Source of the DNA: Fodinibius salipaludis
Lineage (GTDB): Bacteria > Bacteroidota > Rhodothermia > Balneolales > Balneolaceae
DNA length: 64,000 bases
Assembly (NCBI RefSeq): GCF_002287075.1
Contig: NZ_NSKE01000004.1
Span: 1 to 64,000, forward strand
Direction: 5' to 3'
Part shown: positions 1-8,767 of the stretch, one piece after another
How positions within the stretch are numbered: the stretch's first letter is position 1
Layout: each line of letters begins with the position of its first letter
Program-made: the position numbers and the translations under genes
Notes under the pieces: generated by a model
Databases searched by the model: none
The model's input: the letters and a program-made list of their open reading frames with translations, nothing else
Told to the model about the DNA's origin: nothing

Positions 1-45
1 TAATACGTACTCTCTTTTTAAAATTCTAAAACTCCCTCTATTATT

Positions 46-234
46 ATGAAATCTCTCTCTCACAAACTTCTCGCTATCATTTTCAGCATTGCCTTGTTCA
101 CCGGCTGCGCCTCGGTCACCGACCCCGGCCTCGACGCCCAGGAGCAATCTGACATCGAGCAGCCTGCGCAAGTTGATAATCCTGACTTCGATTCTGAGCA
201 ACAAATGAGTCCTATTGTCGATCGGCCCGAATAA
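46..234 (+). CDS. Small putative lipoprotein
   Basis: A 62-residue protein with a short basic start, a hydrophobic core and a lipobox-like F-T-G-C with Cys at about residue 21. This predicts a lipid-anchored envelope protein after signal peptidase II cleavage. The mature part is acidic and Gln/Asp-rich with no domain I recognise. It stands about 100 bases before the CHAT gene on the same strand, so cotranscription is possible but unproven. Function unknown. Confidence 0.6.
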   Translation: MKSLSHKLLAIIFSIALFTGCASVTDPGLDAQEQSDIEQPAQVDNPDFDSEQQMSPIVDRPE

Positions 235-332
235 TTATTTTCAATTACTACAAGAATAAATTATGGATTTACGGCCAAAATATAATAGCTTCAACTATCC
301 CTAAGCACTAATATCAGCCCAATCCTGGCGAT

Positions 333-3300
333 ATGCTATTAACACTATTAATTGGCTTTCTTCAAGTTAGCGTTGTTTCTGCTGACAGTAATCTGGTCGA
401 GCAATCAAAATCACAGGCCAATTACTATATCAACAATATTAAACAGGGCCAATATGTTGGAGAAAACATTTGGGCACTCACAATATTGACCAATAGCCAT
501 CCAGAAGTTCGGGAAGCTGTTGAAAAAAAAGTTCAGAGGGGTAACTATACAAATGATTTCACAGCCCTTTTTCACAATATAGAACATCGCTATTCCGACC
601 AGCTTAAAAAGATTGTATTTAAGACAGGATCAGTTCAGTTACTAACAGAACTCCTGTTAATATCAGATGAAAATAGAGAAGTCATTTATGAACAATACTC
701 ATCAAAGTTTGAGTTAAAACATGATAGAAAAGATGTTGATATTAAAGCCTTATTCAAGGCTATCATAAATGAAGACACTATCGATGAGTCTGTAGTATCA
801 ACCGACACATTTACTCTCACTCATCTGTTATTGCTTTTCCGAGCTCATAACCAACTCAGTGAATCTTTCTTAACAAGTCTAATAGAAAACTGGTCTCAAA
901 AAAATAATTCTGATCAAAATCTTTTCTCGACATTATATAACGCCAGTTATTTACGAGCTTTATACCTAAACTATGATTACGGACAGACAACTCCGTTATA
1001 TAATCAACTCATTAAAGATAAGCTCTTTCCAAACTCCAGCCTCAAGCTTAAGTTATACCGCTATCTTGATTATTCCATGTACCGATTAGGATATTATGAC
1101 CGAAGCCTCCAAATTGCCAGGAAGTACACCTTGCCATTAGCTACCTATCTCGATAAAGAAAAAGAACAAATCAATATTAAACAGTTACAAGGCGTTTATC
1201 TTTATAGCATCGGGAAAATTAAAGCTGCTGAAAAAATTTACCAAGAAGTTTTAAAAGAAATAAATCAAAAGAACTTAAATATTCCCCGGTCATCTATATA
1301 TAATAACTTAGCTCTTACCTACCACAAATTAGGAAAATATGATCAATTTCTTGACTTACAATTTCAGGCATTAGAAACAGCAGAACAGTCAAATAATTAT
1401 TCTCATCAACTCGAAATTTTTAACAATTTATTCATTTACTACAAAAAAAATAATGACCAAAATAATGCTCTTGAATACTTAGAAAGAGCAAAAAGATTAG
1501 CCCAAGAAAAAGGTTCTAATCAAGACTTAGGAAAAGTCTATATCTCTCTTGGAACAAGTGTTAGACAATTTAATCAATCTTTTAAAAAAGCTTTTCAATA
1601 TTTTTCAAAAGCCGAAAAAGTATTAGATCCTAAAAATAATTCTGAACATTTTATCTATTTACTTATCGAGCAGGCGAATACTTTTGAAAAACAAAAGAAC
1701 TATTCTGCGGCAATTAACAAGTATGATCAAATATTGTCTCTTACTCCTGAAGAGAACAGTCCTAAACATCTTGATGCTTTAGTAAACAAAGCTTTAGTGA
1801 ATTTAAAGATGAATAAGATGAATAAGACTAAAAGTCTTATTTCTAAATATAAATCTTTTGATCTAAGCCAACTCGATTTTAATCAAATTGTTAAAGCTAA
1901 AAAAGTTGAAGCTGATTATCTCTTCCAAACCGGAAATATCTCAAAAGCTTTAGAAATTCTTGAACCCACATTAAATCAAATTGTTGTAAGAGCTCAGGGC
2001 AGTACTGATCTTAAATCCGGGTTTTGGCATATAGAGGACGAATATCTCGATGCCTTTGAACTGACAGCATCTATTTATATGGATAGGGGGCAACCCGGTA
2101 AAGCCGTGGAAAAGCTTGACCAACTGAAAACCATTAATGATGCCTCGCTTTATCAAAACCCCTTGGTTAAATCGAGCTTGCTGAACGAATCGGAATTAAC
2201 GGAATACAAGCAGATAACCGATCAGCTTGATGTCGTCCGTAAAAAACTTCTAACTGCACCCGAAGACGAGCAATTTGAAATTCGACAGCAGATCAACCAG
2301 TTGAATACCAAAAAACGAAAGTACGACCGTCGGCTAACCAAAAATATTGATCTGACCCCCACCTCTATTCGCCAAATTCAAAATAAACTGTCAGGCCGAG
2401 AGCTCTTGCTGCACATAACAGAACTCAAAGACCAATATTATATCGCCAAAATATCCCGCACTGAAATAGACCTAAAAACCATTGATCTGGATGACAATCG
2501 ACGACAGCTGTTTAGTAATGCTGCTCAACAGATAGCAACTCGTGAAACCAACCTTGATTCTCTTTATAAGATTTCCCAGATCCTGGAGTTAAATGAGATT
2601 CCCCATTACATCGATAAAATTACGCTTATTCCCGACAGCTACTTCTATCAGCTTCCATTGGATATTCTTCCCTTGGAAGCACCCTCTAATAGCTACAGCT
2701 ACGGAGAGGCAACGTATGCCATCGAGAAGTTTAACACACAATACCTAACCACGCTGGAGGATTTTAAAACCCCGAACCGTTCTTCATCACCTTCTACTTC
2801 TAAAGCCCGAATGAATTATGTGGGATACGGGGTGTCAAACTTTGAAAACTATGCGAACCAATCATTAGTACCGTTACCTTATGCTCAATCTGAAGTTGTC
2901 CAGATAGCAAAAAGCCTCACTAACCTTTCCCAAGTCGAAACCTACATCAATAAACAATCAACCAAATCCACTTTTAAGCAAACGGCCCCGCACTCTCAAA
3001 TCATCCATTTAGCAACCCACAGTGAAGTGTCGGAACGTGATCCGATGTTTTCTACGGTCTATTTTAACAAATCTACAGCCGATAGCGACAGCACTTTTGA
3101 CGATCGGTTTTTTGCCTATGAATTATTTGAAATGGACCTCAGCAATGAAATGGTAATGCTTAACTCATGTGAATCGGGGTCCGGATCATATATCCAGGGT
3201 ACCGGGGTAATGGGTATCAGTAGAGCACTGCGGTATGCCGGTGCCGAATCATTGATACTCAACTTATGGTCAGTGAACGATAAGCTTGCCTCTGAATTTG

Positions 3301-3560
3301 CTGTTCAGTTTTACTCTAATTTAAATGAGGGGAAATCAAAAGCTGAAGCACTAAGATCTGCCAAACAGCACTTTATAAACACCAAAAATGCAGATCCTCA
3401 TTTCTGGGGTCCCTATATGTTAATCGGAAATACTGATCCGATTGTTAAGCCCCAACAGAATAAAAACCTGGCAATGGCAGGTGCATTTATTTTCTACTTC
3501 CTGCTCATGGTTGGGCTGTCTTATCTTACGCAGCAAGGAATTATCTTTTCAAAACGCTGA
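333..3560 (+). CDS. Exported TPR protein with C-terminal CHAT peptidase domain
   Basis: A 1075-residue protein. An N-terminal hydrophobic segment (about residues 1-17) looks like a signal sequence or anchor. Residues about 190-560 form a run of TPR-like helical repeats. The C-terminal third is a CHAT domain, a caspase-like cysteine peptidase fold: the His of H-L-A-T-H-S is residue 896 and the Cys of L-N-S-C-E-S-G is residue 946, so the dyad is intact. A last hydrophobic helix (about 1048-1067) suggests membrane anchoring at the C terminus. An in-frame stop at 309-311 supports the ATG at 333. TPR-CHAT proteins elsewhere act as proteases, including in defence modules (family knowledge); the substrate here is unknown. 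It converges with a membrane TPR gene. Confidence 0.85.
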   Translation: MLLTLLIGFLQVSVVSADSNLVEQSKSQANYYINNIKQGQYVGENIWALTILTNSHPEVREAVEKKVQRGNYTNDFTALFHNIEHRYSDQLKKIVFKTGSVQLLTELLLISDENREVIYEQYSSKFELKHDRKDVDIKALFKAIINEDTIDESVVSTDTFTLTHLLLLFRAHNQLSESFLTSLIENWSQKNNSDQNLFSTLYNASYLRALYLNYDYGQTTPLYNQLIKDKLFPNSSLKLKLYRYLDYSMYRLGYYDRSLQIARKYTLPLATYLDKEKEQINIKQLQGVYLYSIGKIKAAEKIYQEVLKEINQKNLNIPRSSIYNNLALTYHKLGKYDQFLDLQFQALETAEQSNNYSHQLEIFNNLFIYYKKNNDQNNALEYLERAKRLAQEKGSNQDLGKVYISLGTSVRQFNQSFKKAFQYFSKAEKVLDPKNNSEHFIYLLIEQANTFEKQKNYSAAINKYDQILSLTPEENSPKHLDALVNKALVNLKMNKMNKTKSLISKYKSFDLSQLDFNQIVKAKKVEADYLFQTGNISKALEILEPTLNQIVVRAQGSTDLKSGFWHIEDEYLDAFELTASIYMDRGQPGKAVEKLDQLKTINDASLYQNPLVKSSLLNESELTEYKQITDQLDVVRKKLLTAPEDEQFEIRQQINQLNTKKRKYDRRLTKNIDLTPTSIRQIQNKLSGRELLLHITELKDQYYIAKISRTEIDLKTIDLDDNRRQLFSNAAQQIATRETNLDSLYKISQILELNEIPHYIDKITLIPDSYFYQLPLDILPLEAPSNSYSYGEATYAIEKFNTQYLTTLEDFKTPNRSSSPSTSKARMNYVGYGVSNFENYANQSLVPLPYAQSEVVQIAKSLTNLSQVETYINKQSTKSTFKQTAPHSQIIHLATHSEVSERDPMFSTVYFNKSTADSDSTFDDRFFAYELFEMDLSNEMVMLNSCESGSGSYIQGTGVMGISRALRYAGAESLILNLWSVNDKLASEFAVQFYSNLNEGKSKAEALRSAKQHFINTKNADPHFWGPYMLIGNTDPIVKPQQNKNLAMAGAFIFYFLLMVGLSYLTQQGIIFSKR

Positions 3561-3667
3561 TTGTACATATAGTAAAGAGCCGTTACCTCTCTTTCGACAA
3601 GCAAATGAGGGCAAATAGCTCTCTACTATTCCTTCGTTATTCACTATTGAACAACAAAGGTTTCAGA

Positions 3668-4405
3668 TTAATCAGACAAAGCATTCAGATAGCTTTGAGC
3701 AACCCGGCGATAAGCTCCGTTTAACTCATACGCTTTTTCAATATTCGTTTTTGCATCAACCAGCTGATCCAAATGGAAGTGGGCATTGCCAATATACCAG
3801 TAGGCCTTCTCTAACATAAGTACATCCACATTCTCATTGTCTTTATGGGATACCACTCTTTCATAATGTTCAATAGCATTATCATAATTCCCATTATTGT
3901 AATGCAGAGAACCTAAATTAAGACTCAGCTCAGCAATCCATCCCGGCTCTGAAGCATCTTCCAGCTCAGACTGCAATAACGATATCGCCTCGTTTTCACG
4001 CCCGGTATTAGCAAGCTTTATAGCATTTCGTATCACCTCCTTATCAGAAGAGGAAGAAATAGCACCATCACCAGAACGGTAATAATCCAATTCTATACTT
4101 GATACAGGTTCAACTGAAGATTGCTGCTGGGTGGAAATATTCATTACGCCAACTACTGCAATAAGCAATGCAATAACTGCAGCTGCTGCATAATACCAAT
4201 ATTCCTTTTTGTTTGTACTCTTTTCCTCTTCTCTTTTCCGCTCAATCACGGCTTTGAGATTAGCTACACTTTTGAGATAATCCAAGTGATATCCATCCTG
4301 AATTAGCTCAGCCCATAATTCATCGACTTCCTGAGCGGAAAGCTGACCATTTACATACTGGTCTATTTTTTCTTCCAGTTCTTTTTTATTAAAACTCTCG
4401 ATCAT
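3668..4405 (-). CDS. Single-span membrane protein with cytoplasmic N terminus and C-terminal TPRs
   Basis: A 245-residue protein. About 65 N-terminal residues are charged and helical, resembling the cytoplasmic start of Bacteroidota anti-sigma-like proteins (weak resemblance). One membrane helix follows at about 68-88, then a C-terminal region with TPR-like repeats (for example around residues 165-215). The predicted topology is inside N terminus and periplasmic TPRs. It lies tail to tail with the CHAT gene, 107 bases apart. A role as an envelope signalling or scaffold protein is inference. No sigma-factor gene lies beside it. Confidence 0.6.
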   Translation of the reverse strand: MIESFNKKELEEKIDQYVNGQLSAQEVDELWAELIQDGYHLDYLKSVANLKAVIERKREEEKSTNKKEYWYYAAAAVIALLIAVVGVMNISTQQQSSVEPVSSIELDYYRSGDGAISSSSDKEVIRNAIKLANTGRENEAISLLQSELEDASEPGWIAELSLNLGSLHYNNGNYDNAIEHYERVVSHKDNENVDVLMLEKAYWYIGNAHFHLDQLVDAKTNIEKAYELNGAYRRVAQSYLNALSD

Positions 4406-4761
4406 GACTTTTTTTCCTAAAAATTAACACGCAAACTCAAGGTATCTACGTGCATAATAATGTTAAATAACCTCCTTTAATTTTATTCACTTTACAAGAG
4501 TAGACTATTACCCATTTGTTACAAAATATTTATCCCGCCGGATAGTTACCTGTCTGCGTATAACTCCAAACCCGAAAATAGCCTGTTTTCGCTACAAAGT
4601 TTGAGAAAATAATGGTTTTAAAAAAATAACAATCATCTAATAATTCAATACGTTTAACCCACCTGTTCTATTTTCTTTACCTAAAGAAATAAAGTATTAT
4701 TGATAATTCTATTTTATTATCTCTTACATTCAACTATCTGCTACCAGATAAAATCATTGAT
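4406..4761. other. Intergenic region between divergent genes
   Basis: An AT-rich stretch of about 356 bases between two divergently transcribed genes. It must hold both promoters. I see no further open frame, repeat or strong hairpin in it. Confidence 0.6.
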
Positions 4762-5880
4762 ATGTCTCGTTTATTGCTAATTATTCTTTTCTCCCTACTA
4801 ATTATAAATCCTTCCTACAGTCAATCTTCATTTTCGAAGAAGAATGTATCTCTCGATGAAAAAATCGGGCAGATGCTTTTAGTGGGATTCCGGGGGACTG
4901 CACTGGCTGATACCAATCACATTGTGCGTGATATAAAAAAACATCATTTAGGCGGAGTAATACTTTTTGATTACGACGTTCCCTCAAAATCTTCGGAACG
5001 AAATATCCAATCTCCAGAACAGCTAGAAACACTTGTCAACGACCTTAAGAAATTAACTGATTCTCCACTTATTGTTTCTATTGATCAAGAAGGAGGACAA
5101 GTAGCCCGATTAAAACCAGCAATGGGATTTCCTGAGATTAAATCAGCGGAATATCTTGGGAGACTGGATAACGTTGACAGCACCAGTTTCTATGCTCGGA
5201 AAATGGGAAAATCATTAGAAGCTCTGGATATAAACATGAATTTTGCGCCCATTGTTGATCTAAATACCAATCCTGACAATCCTGTTATCGGCGGCTTGGA
5301 GCGCAGCTTTTCTGCTGATCCACAGACTGTTGTACAGCATGCTTCTATATATATTAAAACGTTAAATAAATATGGTATATCGTCGGTGTTAAAGCATTTT
5401 CCGGGTCACGGAAGCTCAAAAAATGATTCACACCTGGGCGTAGTTGATGTCACAGACACGTGGTCTAAAAAGGAGTTGACCCCCTACCGTAAACTTATTA
5501 ACAAGGGGCTGGGAGACGCCATAATGACGGCCCATATTTTTAACCGTAATATTGATCCCAACTATCCCGCGACCCTTTCCAAGCCTACCATAACCGGGTT
5601 ATTGCGAAATAAGTTAAACTTCAACGGGGTAGTAGTTTCCGACGATCTTATGATGGGAGCAATCCGCAATGAATACGGCCTCAGAACAACAATATCCAAT
5701 GCGATCAATGCCGGCGTTGATATTCTGGTGTTTGCCAACAACTCCATATATGATCCGGAAATTGTCCCTAAAGCCCATAAGATTATCAAAGAACTTATCG
5801 AAGAAGGGAAAATATCTCGGCAGCAAATTGACGAATCCTACGCCCGAATAATGAAATTGAAGAAAAAGATTGAGAGTTAG
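4762..5880 (+). CDS. Glycoside hydrolase family 3, NagZ-type beta-N-acetylhexosaminidase
   Basis: A 372-residue secreted GH3 enzyme. Residues 1-20 form a signal peptide ending near Y-S-Q. The NagZ-type K-H-F-P-G-H-G motif starts at residue 211, with the His and the following D-S-H typical of the acid/base loop. The nucleophile motif S-D-D-L lies at 293-296. This family removes N-acetylglucosamine from muropeptides or chitin-type oligomers. Length fits a single-domain NagZ. The signal peptide indicates periplasmic rather than cytoplasmic action, unlike Escherichia coli NagZ. It converges with the YihY gene, 12 bases apart. Exact substrate not determined. Confidence 0.87.
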   Translation: MSRLLLIILFSLLIINPSYSQSSFSKKNVSLDEKIGQMLLVGFRGTALADTNHIVRDIKKHHLGGVILFDYDVPSKSSERNIQSPEQLETLVNDLKKLTDSPLIVSIDQEGGQVARLKPAMGFPEIKSAEYLGRLDNVDSTSFYARKMGKSLEALDINMNFAPIVDLNTNPDNPVIGGLERSFSADPQTVVQHASIYIKTLNKYGISSVLKHFPGHGSSKNDSHLGVVDVTDTWSKKELTPYRKLINKGLGDAIMTAHIFNRNIDPNYPATLSKPTITGLLRNKLNFNGVVVSDDLMMGAIRNEYGLRTTISNAINAGVDILVFANNSIYDPEIVPKAHKIIKELIEEGKISRQQIDESYARIMKLKKKIES

Positions 5881-5892
5881 AGAGACTTCTCT

Positions 5893-6780
5893 CTACCAGT
5901 CATCATCCAACGTTGCTCCCCAGTATGGCTCTACTTCACCACCGTACCTACGGGTATAAACCCGGGTAAAAATAGCGCCAATTAGAACCACCTGCACATT
6001 ATAGTAAATCCAGATAAGAAATATCACAAACGAGCCTGCAGCCTTATACATTGGCTGTAGCGCTTCGGCATTTAGATACATATCCACAACAGCTTTGCCG
6101 GCCATTACCAAAATCGTGGTTACCACAGCACCAACAGCAATATCCCTCCACCGGACATCCAAATCAGGTAATATTCTAAACATTGTAGTGAAAAATACGA
6201 CCGCTAATAAAATATTCGTAGCTGATGTTCCCAGTTGTATCAAATACACATTGGTACTTCCTAATATAGGAATAAGCAGATCTCTTAATCCGTAAATTAT
6301 GCTTTCGGATATTAACCCTCCTATAAAAAGAAGACTCAGTGCCCCAATGAATAACAAGCCGATCAGACGATCCCATAGAAATTGCCATATTGAATTTATC
6401 TTGGGATTCCTCAATCCCCATATATTATTCAAGGTCTGTTTGATCTGTGAAATCAAGGTAGTGGCTCCAAACAGCAATGTTCCAATGGCTATTACCGATG
6501 ACCATAATCCCGAAGTATCTCTACTCGACGATTCAACAAGTTGATCAATGGCATCTGTCAACTCGGCACCTATTACCGATTCAAAAGTTTGACGGAATTC
6601 AGCCTCCCCAAGCTGGCTACCCAAGACAATACTTAAAATCCATACCGTAATAATAATTAGCGGAGCGGTAGAAAATATTGCATAGAAAGCTATAGCAGCT
6701 CCATGTAACCCAATATTTATCTTCCACATTTCATTATACGTCTCTTTAATCAGCTCCCAAATGTGCAGGTGTATCTTCAC
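5893..6780 (-). CDS. YihY/BrkB family inner-membrane protein
   Basis: A 295-residue polytopic protein with about six hydrophobic spans (first at about 23-50, last near 240-270). It carries the family's A-I-A-F-Y-A-I-F-S start of helix 1 and a conserved G-A-x-x-T-R-x-Y-T-R-R-Y-G tail. The family (UPF0761, once misnamed RNase BN) has no secure biochemical function. Monocistronic: its start faces the DinB-type gene and its end abuts the GH3 gene. Confidence 0.85.
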   Translation of the reverse strand: MKIHLHIWELIKETYNEMWKINIGLHGAAIAFYAIFSTAPLIIITVWILSIVLGSQLGEAEFRQTFESVIGAELTDAIDQLVESSSRDTSGLWSSVIAIGTLLFGATTLISQIKQTLNNIWGLRNPKINSIWQFLWDRLIGLLFIGALSLLFIGGLISESIIYGLRDLLIPILGSTNVYLIQLGTSATNILLAVVFFTTMFRILPDLDVRWRDIAVGAVVTTILVMAGKAVVDMYLNAEALQPMYKAAGSFVIFLIWIYYNVQVVLIGAIFTRVYTRRYGGEVEPYWGATLDDDW

Positions 6781-6898
6781 AATAATTTATTTTGATGAAT
6801 TCCGTACTTCAGCTTTAACATAAATTCCACGAAACAGGTTTTATAAAATGAACAATTATGTATGTTAACATAAACCTGCAATCCAAAATGTGTTTCTT

Positions 6899-7474
6899 AT
6901 GCATTCCCAATATACCTATGAATGGCTTATCACCCAATTTGAGAATACCAAAAATGTAGCCGAAGAATTTATTCTATCGGTTGATAAAGACCTATTTCTA
7001 AAAGCCCCGGCTGAAGATCAGTGGAGCATTGCGGAATGTTATAGTCACCTTATAAACTACGGGGATCTATATTTTGATAATATGGTCTCAGCAATATCAG
7101 AAAATACCAGCACAACCGATTCAGTTAACCAGTCTTTCCCTCCCCGGTGGTTTGCCCAAAAAATCATTTCATTTTTTGAGCCACCGTACAAAATGAAGTT
7201 GAAAACGGTCAAATCGATGAAACCTGTTGACACATCGGGATATAATCGCATAGAATTACTCGATGAGTACCTGAACTTGCAGAATCGCCTGATCACACAA
7301 CTTGAAAATGCTCATCAGAAAAACGTCCACTTGGGACGATCAAAAGTTACTCACCCTATTTTTTCAATAATCAAAATGACGCTCTCAGAGTGTTTTCTTC
7401 TGCTTGAAGCACATCAGCACCGACATCAATGGCAGGCTGAACAGACGCTACAAGTGTTAAAAGGAGATCAATAA
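6899..7474 (+). CDS. DinB-superfamily protein
   Basis: A four-helix-bundle DinB-like protein of 191 residues from ATG 6899 (a GTG at 6890 would add three residues). Sequence marks are the early W-S-I-A-E-C-Y-S-H segment and a late H-x-H-x-x-Q-W pair; together these His residues form the divalent-metal site of the fold. Members include metal-dependent thiol transferases and stress-induced proteins of unknown role. The neighbours do not identify a substrate. Confidence 0.75.
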   Translation: MHSQYTYEWLITQFENTKNVAEEFILSVDKDLFLKAPAEDQWSIAECYSHLINYGDLYFDNMVSAISENTSTTDSVNQSFPPRWFAQKIISFFEPPYKMKLKTVKSMKPVDTSGYNRIELLDEYLNLQNRLITQLENAHQKNVHLGRSKVTHPIFSIIKMTLSECFLLLEAHQHRHQWQAEQTLQVLKGDQ

Positions 7475-7515
7475 GTGACCTCTCTCTTAGACTTGCCTCC
7501 GTTTTATTACTCGAC

Positions 7516-7629
7516 ATGACAGTACGCCTTCACTGTCTGTTCATAATTTTTGTCCTGATAATAACAGGAACCTATATCCATATAAATAATGTTGCGTTAT
7601 TAGTGATAAAAAATGGAGGCCGTAAATGA
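7516..7629 (+). CDS. Possible 37-residue hydrophobic leader peptide
   Basis: An open frame of 37 codons with a hydrophobic middle (C-L-F-I-I-F-V-L-I-I-T). Its TGA stop overlaps the ATG of the UmuD-like gene in an A-T-G-A arrangement, which suggests translational coupling. There is no homology I can recall and no good ribosome binding site, so it may be chance. Confidence 0.25.
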   Translation: MTVRLHCLFIIFVLIITGTYIHINNVALLVIKNGGRK

Positions 7630-8063
7630 AAGATTTTCGCATTACCGATATTTACTCGGGAAATATAGATCGCGAACCAAAACAAGATGCCAACCGGTTT
7701 CGAAAAGAGACGGGATTTCCATCTCCGGCACGCGATCACTTTGAAAAACCGCTCTCGCTCGATGACTATATCATAAAACGACCGGCCGCCACGTTCTTTA
7801 TGCGTGTAAAAGGTGACGGTTTAAACAAAATTGGAATTTTTTCGGATGATATTCTCGTTATAGACCGGTCAATCACCCCACGGACAAATCATCTTATTGT
7901 CGCAATACTCGAAGGCGAGATGACTGTTCGAAAACTAATTAAAGAGGGGAGCACTGCCTATATAATAAAGAGTGATAACTCAGCTGATAAACAGAAAATT
8001 ACAAACGAAACTGATTTTGAAATCTGGGGCGTAGTGACACATGCCATCCACAAATATATTTAA
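7626..8063 (+). CDS. UmuD-like S24-family protein lacking the Ser/Lys dyad
   Basis: A 145-residue protein that follows E. coli UmuD almost end to end: G-F-P-S-P-A near residue 30, then a P-A/S-A-T-F/Y-F core and a G-V-V-T-H-A-I-H tail. The catalytic Ser of G-D-S-M is replaced by Gly (G-D-G-L, Gly65) and the catalytic Lys of T-V-K-K is replaced by Arg (T-V-R-K, Arg102). The cleavage-site Cys-Gly becomes Thr29-Gly30. Autocleavage is therefore not expected. No umuC-like polymerase is adjacent. A good Shine-Dalgarno (GGAGG, 7615-7619) precedes the ATG. It heads a three-gene operon, 2 bases before the TetR-type gene. Possible role: a LexA/UmuD-fold binding protein rather than a protease (inference). 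Confidence 0.8.
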   Translation: MKDFRITDIYSGNIDREPKQDANRFRKETGFPSPARDHFEKPLSLDDYIIKRPAATFFMRVKGDGLNKIGIFSDDILVIDRSITPRTNHLIVAILEGEMTVRKLIKEGSTAYIIKSDNSADKQKITNETDFEIWGVVTHAIHKYI

Positions 8064-8065
8064 TC

Positions 8066-8764
8066 ATGGATACCTTTGATCCCGAAACATTTGAGATAAA
8101 ATTTATTATAGCAGATATCGCTACTGATCTATATATACAAGGTGATGGGCAGTTTTATATCAAGGATATAGCCAAAGAAATTGATATTACTCCGGCGGAG
8201 GTCTTTAACTACTTTCCCAACAAAAAATCGATTCTCGAATTTTATTACGCTTCGCTGGTCATCCGTTATGAGATGATGATTGACGAGATCGATGATTTTG
8301 AATCATACACTCTCAGCGAAAAACTCTCAAACTTTGCGTTCACCAATTTTGATATGCTTCGAGAAAAAGAGGCTTTTGTAGAGGCAACGCTCTCTGATTA
8401 TATCCTCAACAGCTTCACCAAAACAGATTTCGAAAAAGAGCTGGAACGACTTATCAAGCAGTTTCTCGAAAATGATGACCATATTTCAGTCTCTTCTACC
8501 TTGGTATTAAATTCTTATTCGTACACTTTTCTGCGGAGACAATATCTCGAACTGCTCCGATTCTGGATAAATGATACCAGCGAGGATAAGGAACTTAGTA
8601 TGGAGCTCACTGATAAAGCTACGGCCGTACTTCAAGAGCTAATGTATAATCCTGTACTCGATAAAAGCTTTGATCTGGTCAAGTTTATGAATGCCAATAG
8701 AAAAGCTTTTATCAACAATATCCCCATTGTAAAACAACTCTGTTCTAAAATTGAAATACGATAA
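8066..8764 (+). CDS. TetR/AcrR-family transcriptional regulator
   Basis: A 232-residue protein. Residues about 10-60 form a TetR-type helix-turn-helix, with I-K-D-I-A-K-E-I-D-I-T-P-A-E-V-F-N-Y-F-P-N-K as the diagnostic stretch (given here residue by residue). The C-terminal two thirds are helical with no recognisable ligand motif. It starts 2 bases after the UmuD-like stop and ends 3 bases before the ABC1 kinase start, so all three should be on one transcript. It probably controls its own operon (inference). Confidence 0.8.
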   Translation: MDTFDPETFEIKFIIADIATDLYIQGDGQFYIKDIAKEIDITPAEVFNYFPNKKSILEFYYASLVIRYEMMIDEIDDFESYTLSEKLSNFAFTNFDMLREKEAFVEATLSDYILNSFTKTDFEKELERLIKQFLENDDHISVSSTLVLNSYSYTFLRRQYLELLRFWINDTSEDKELSMELTDKATAVLQELMYNPVLDKSFDLVKFMNANRKAFINNIPIVKQLCSKIEIR

Positions 8765-8767
8765 TTT

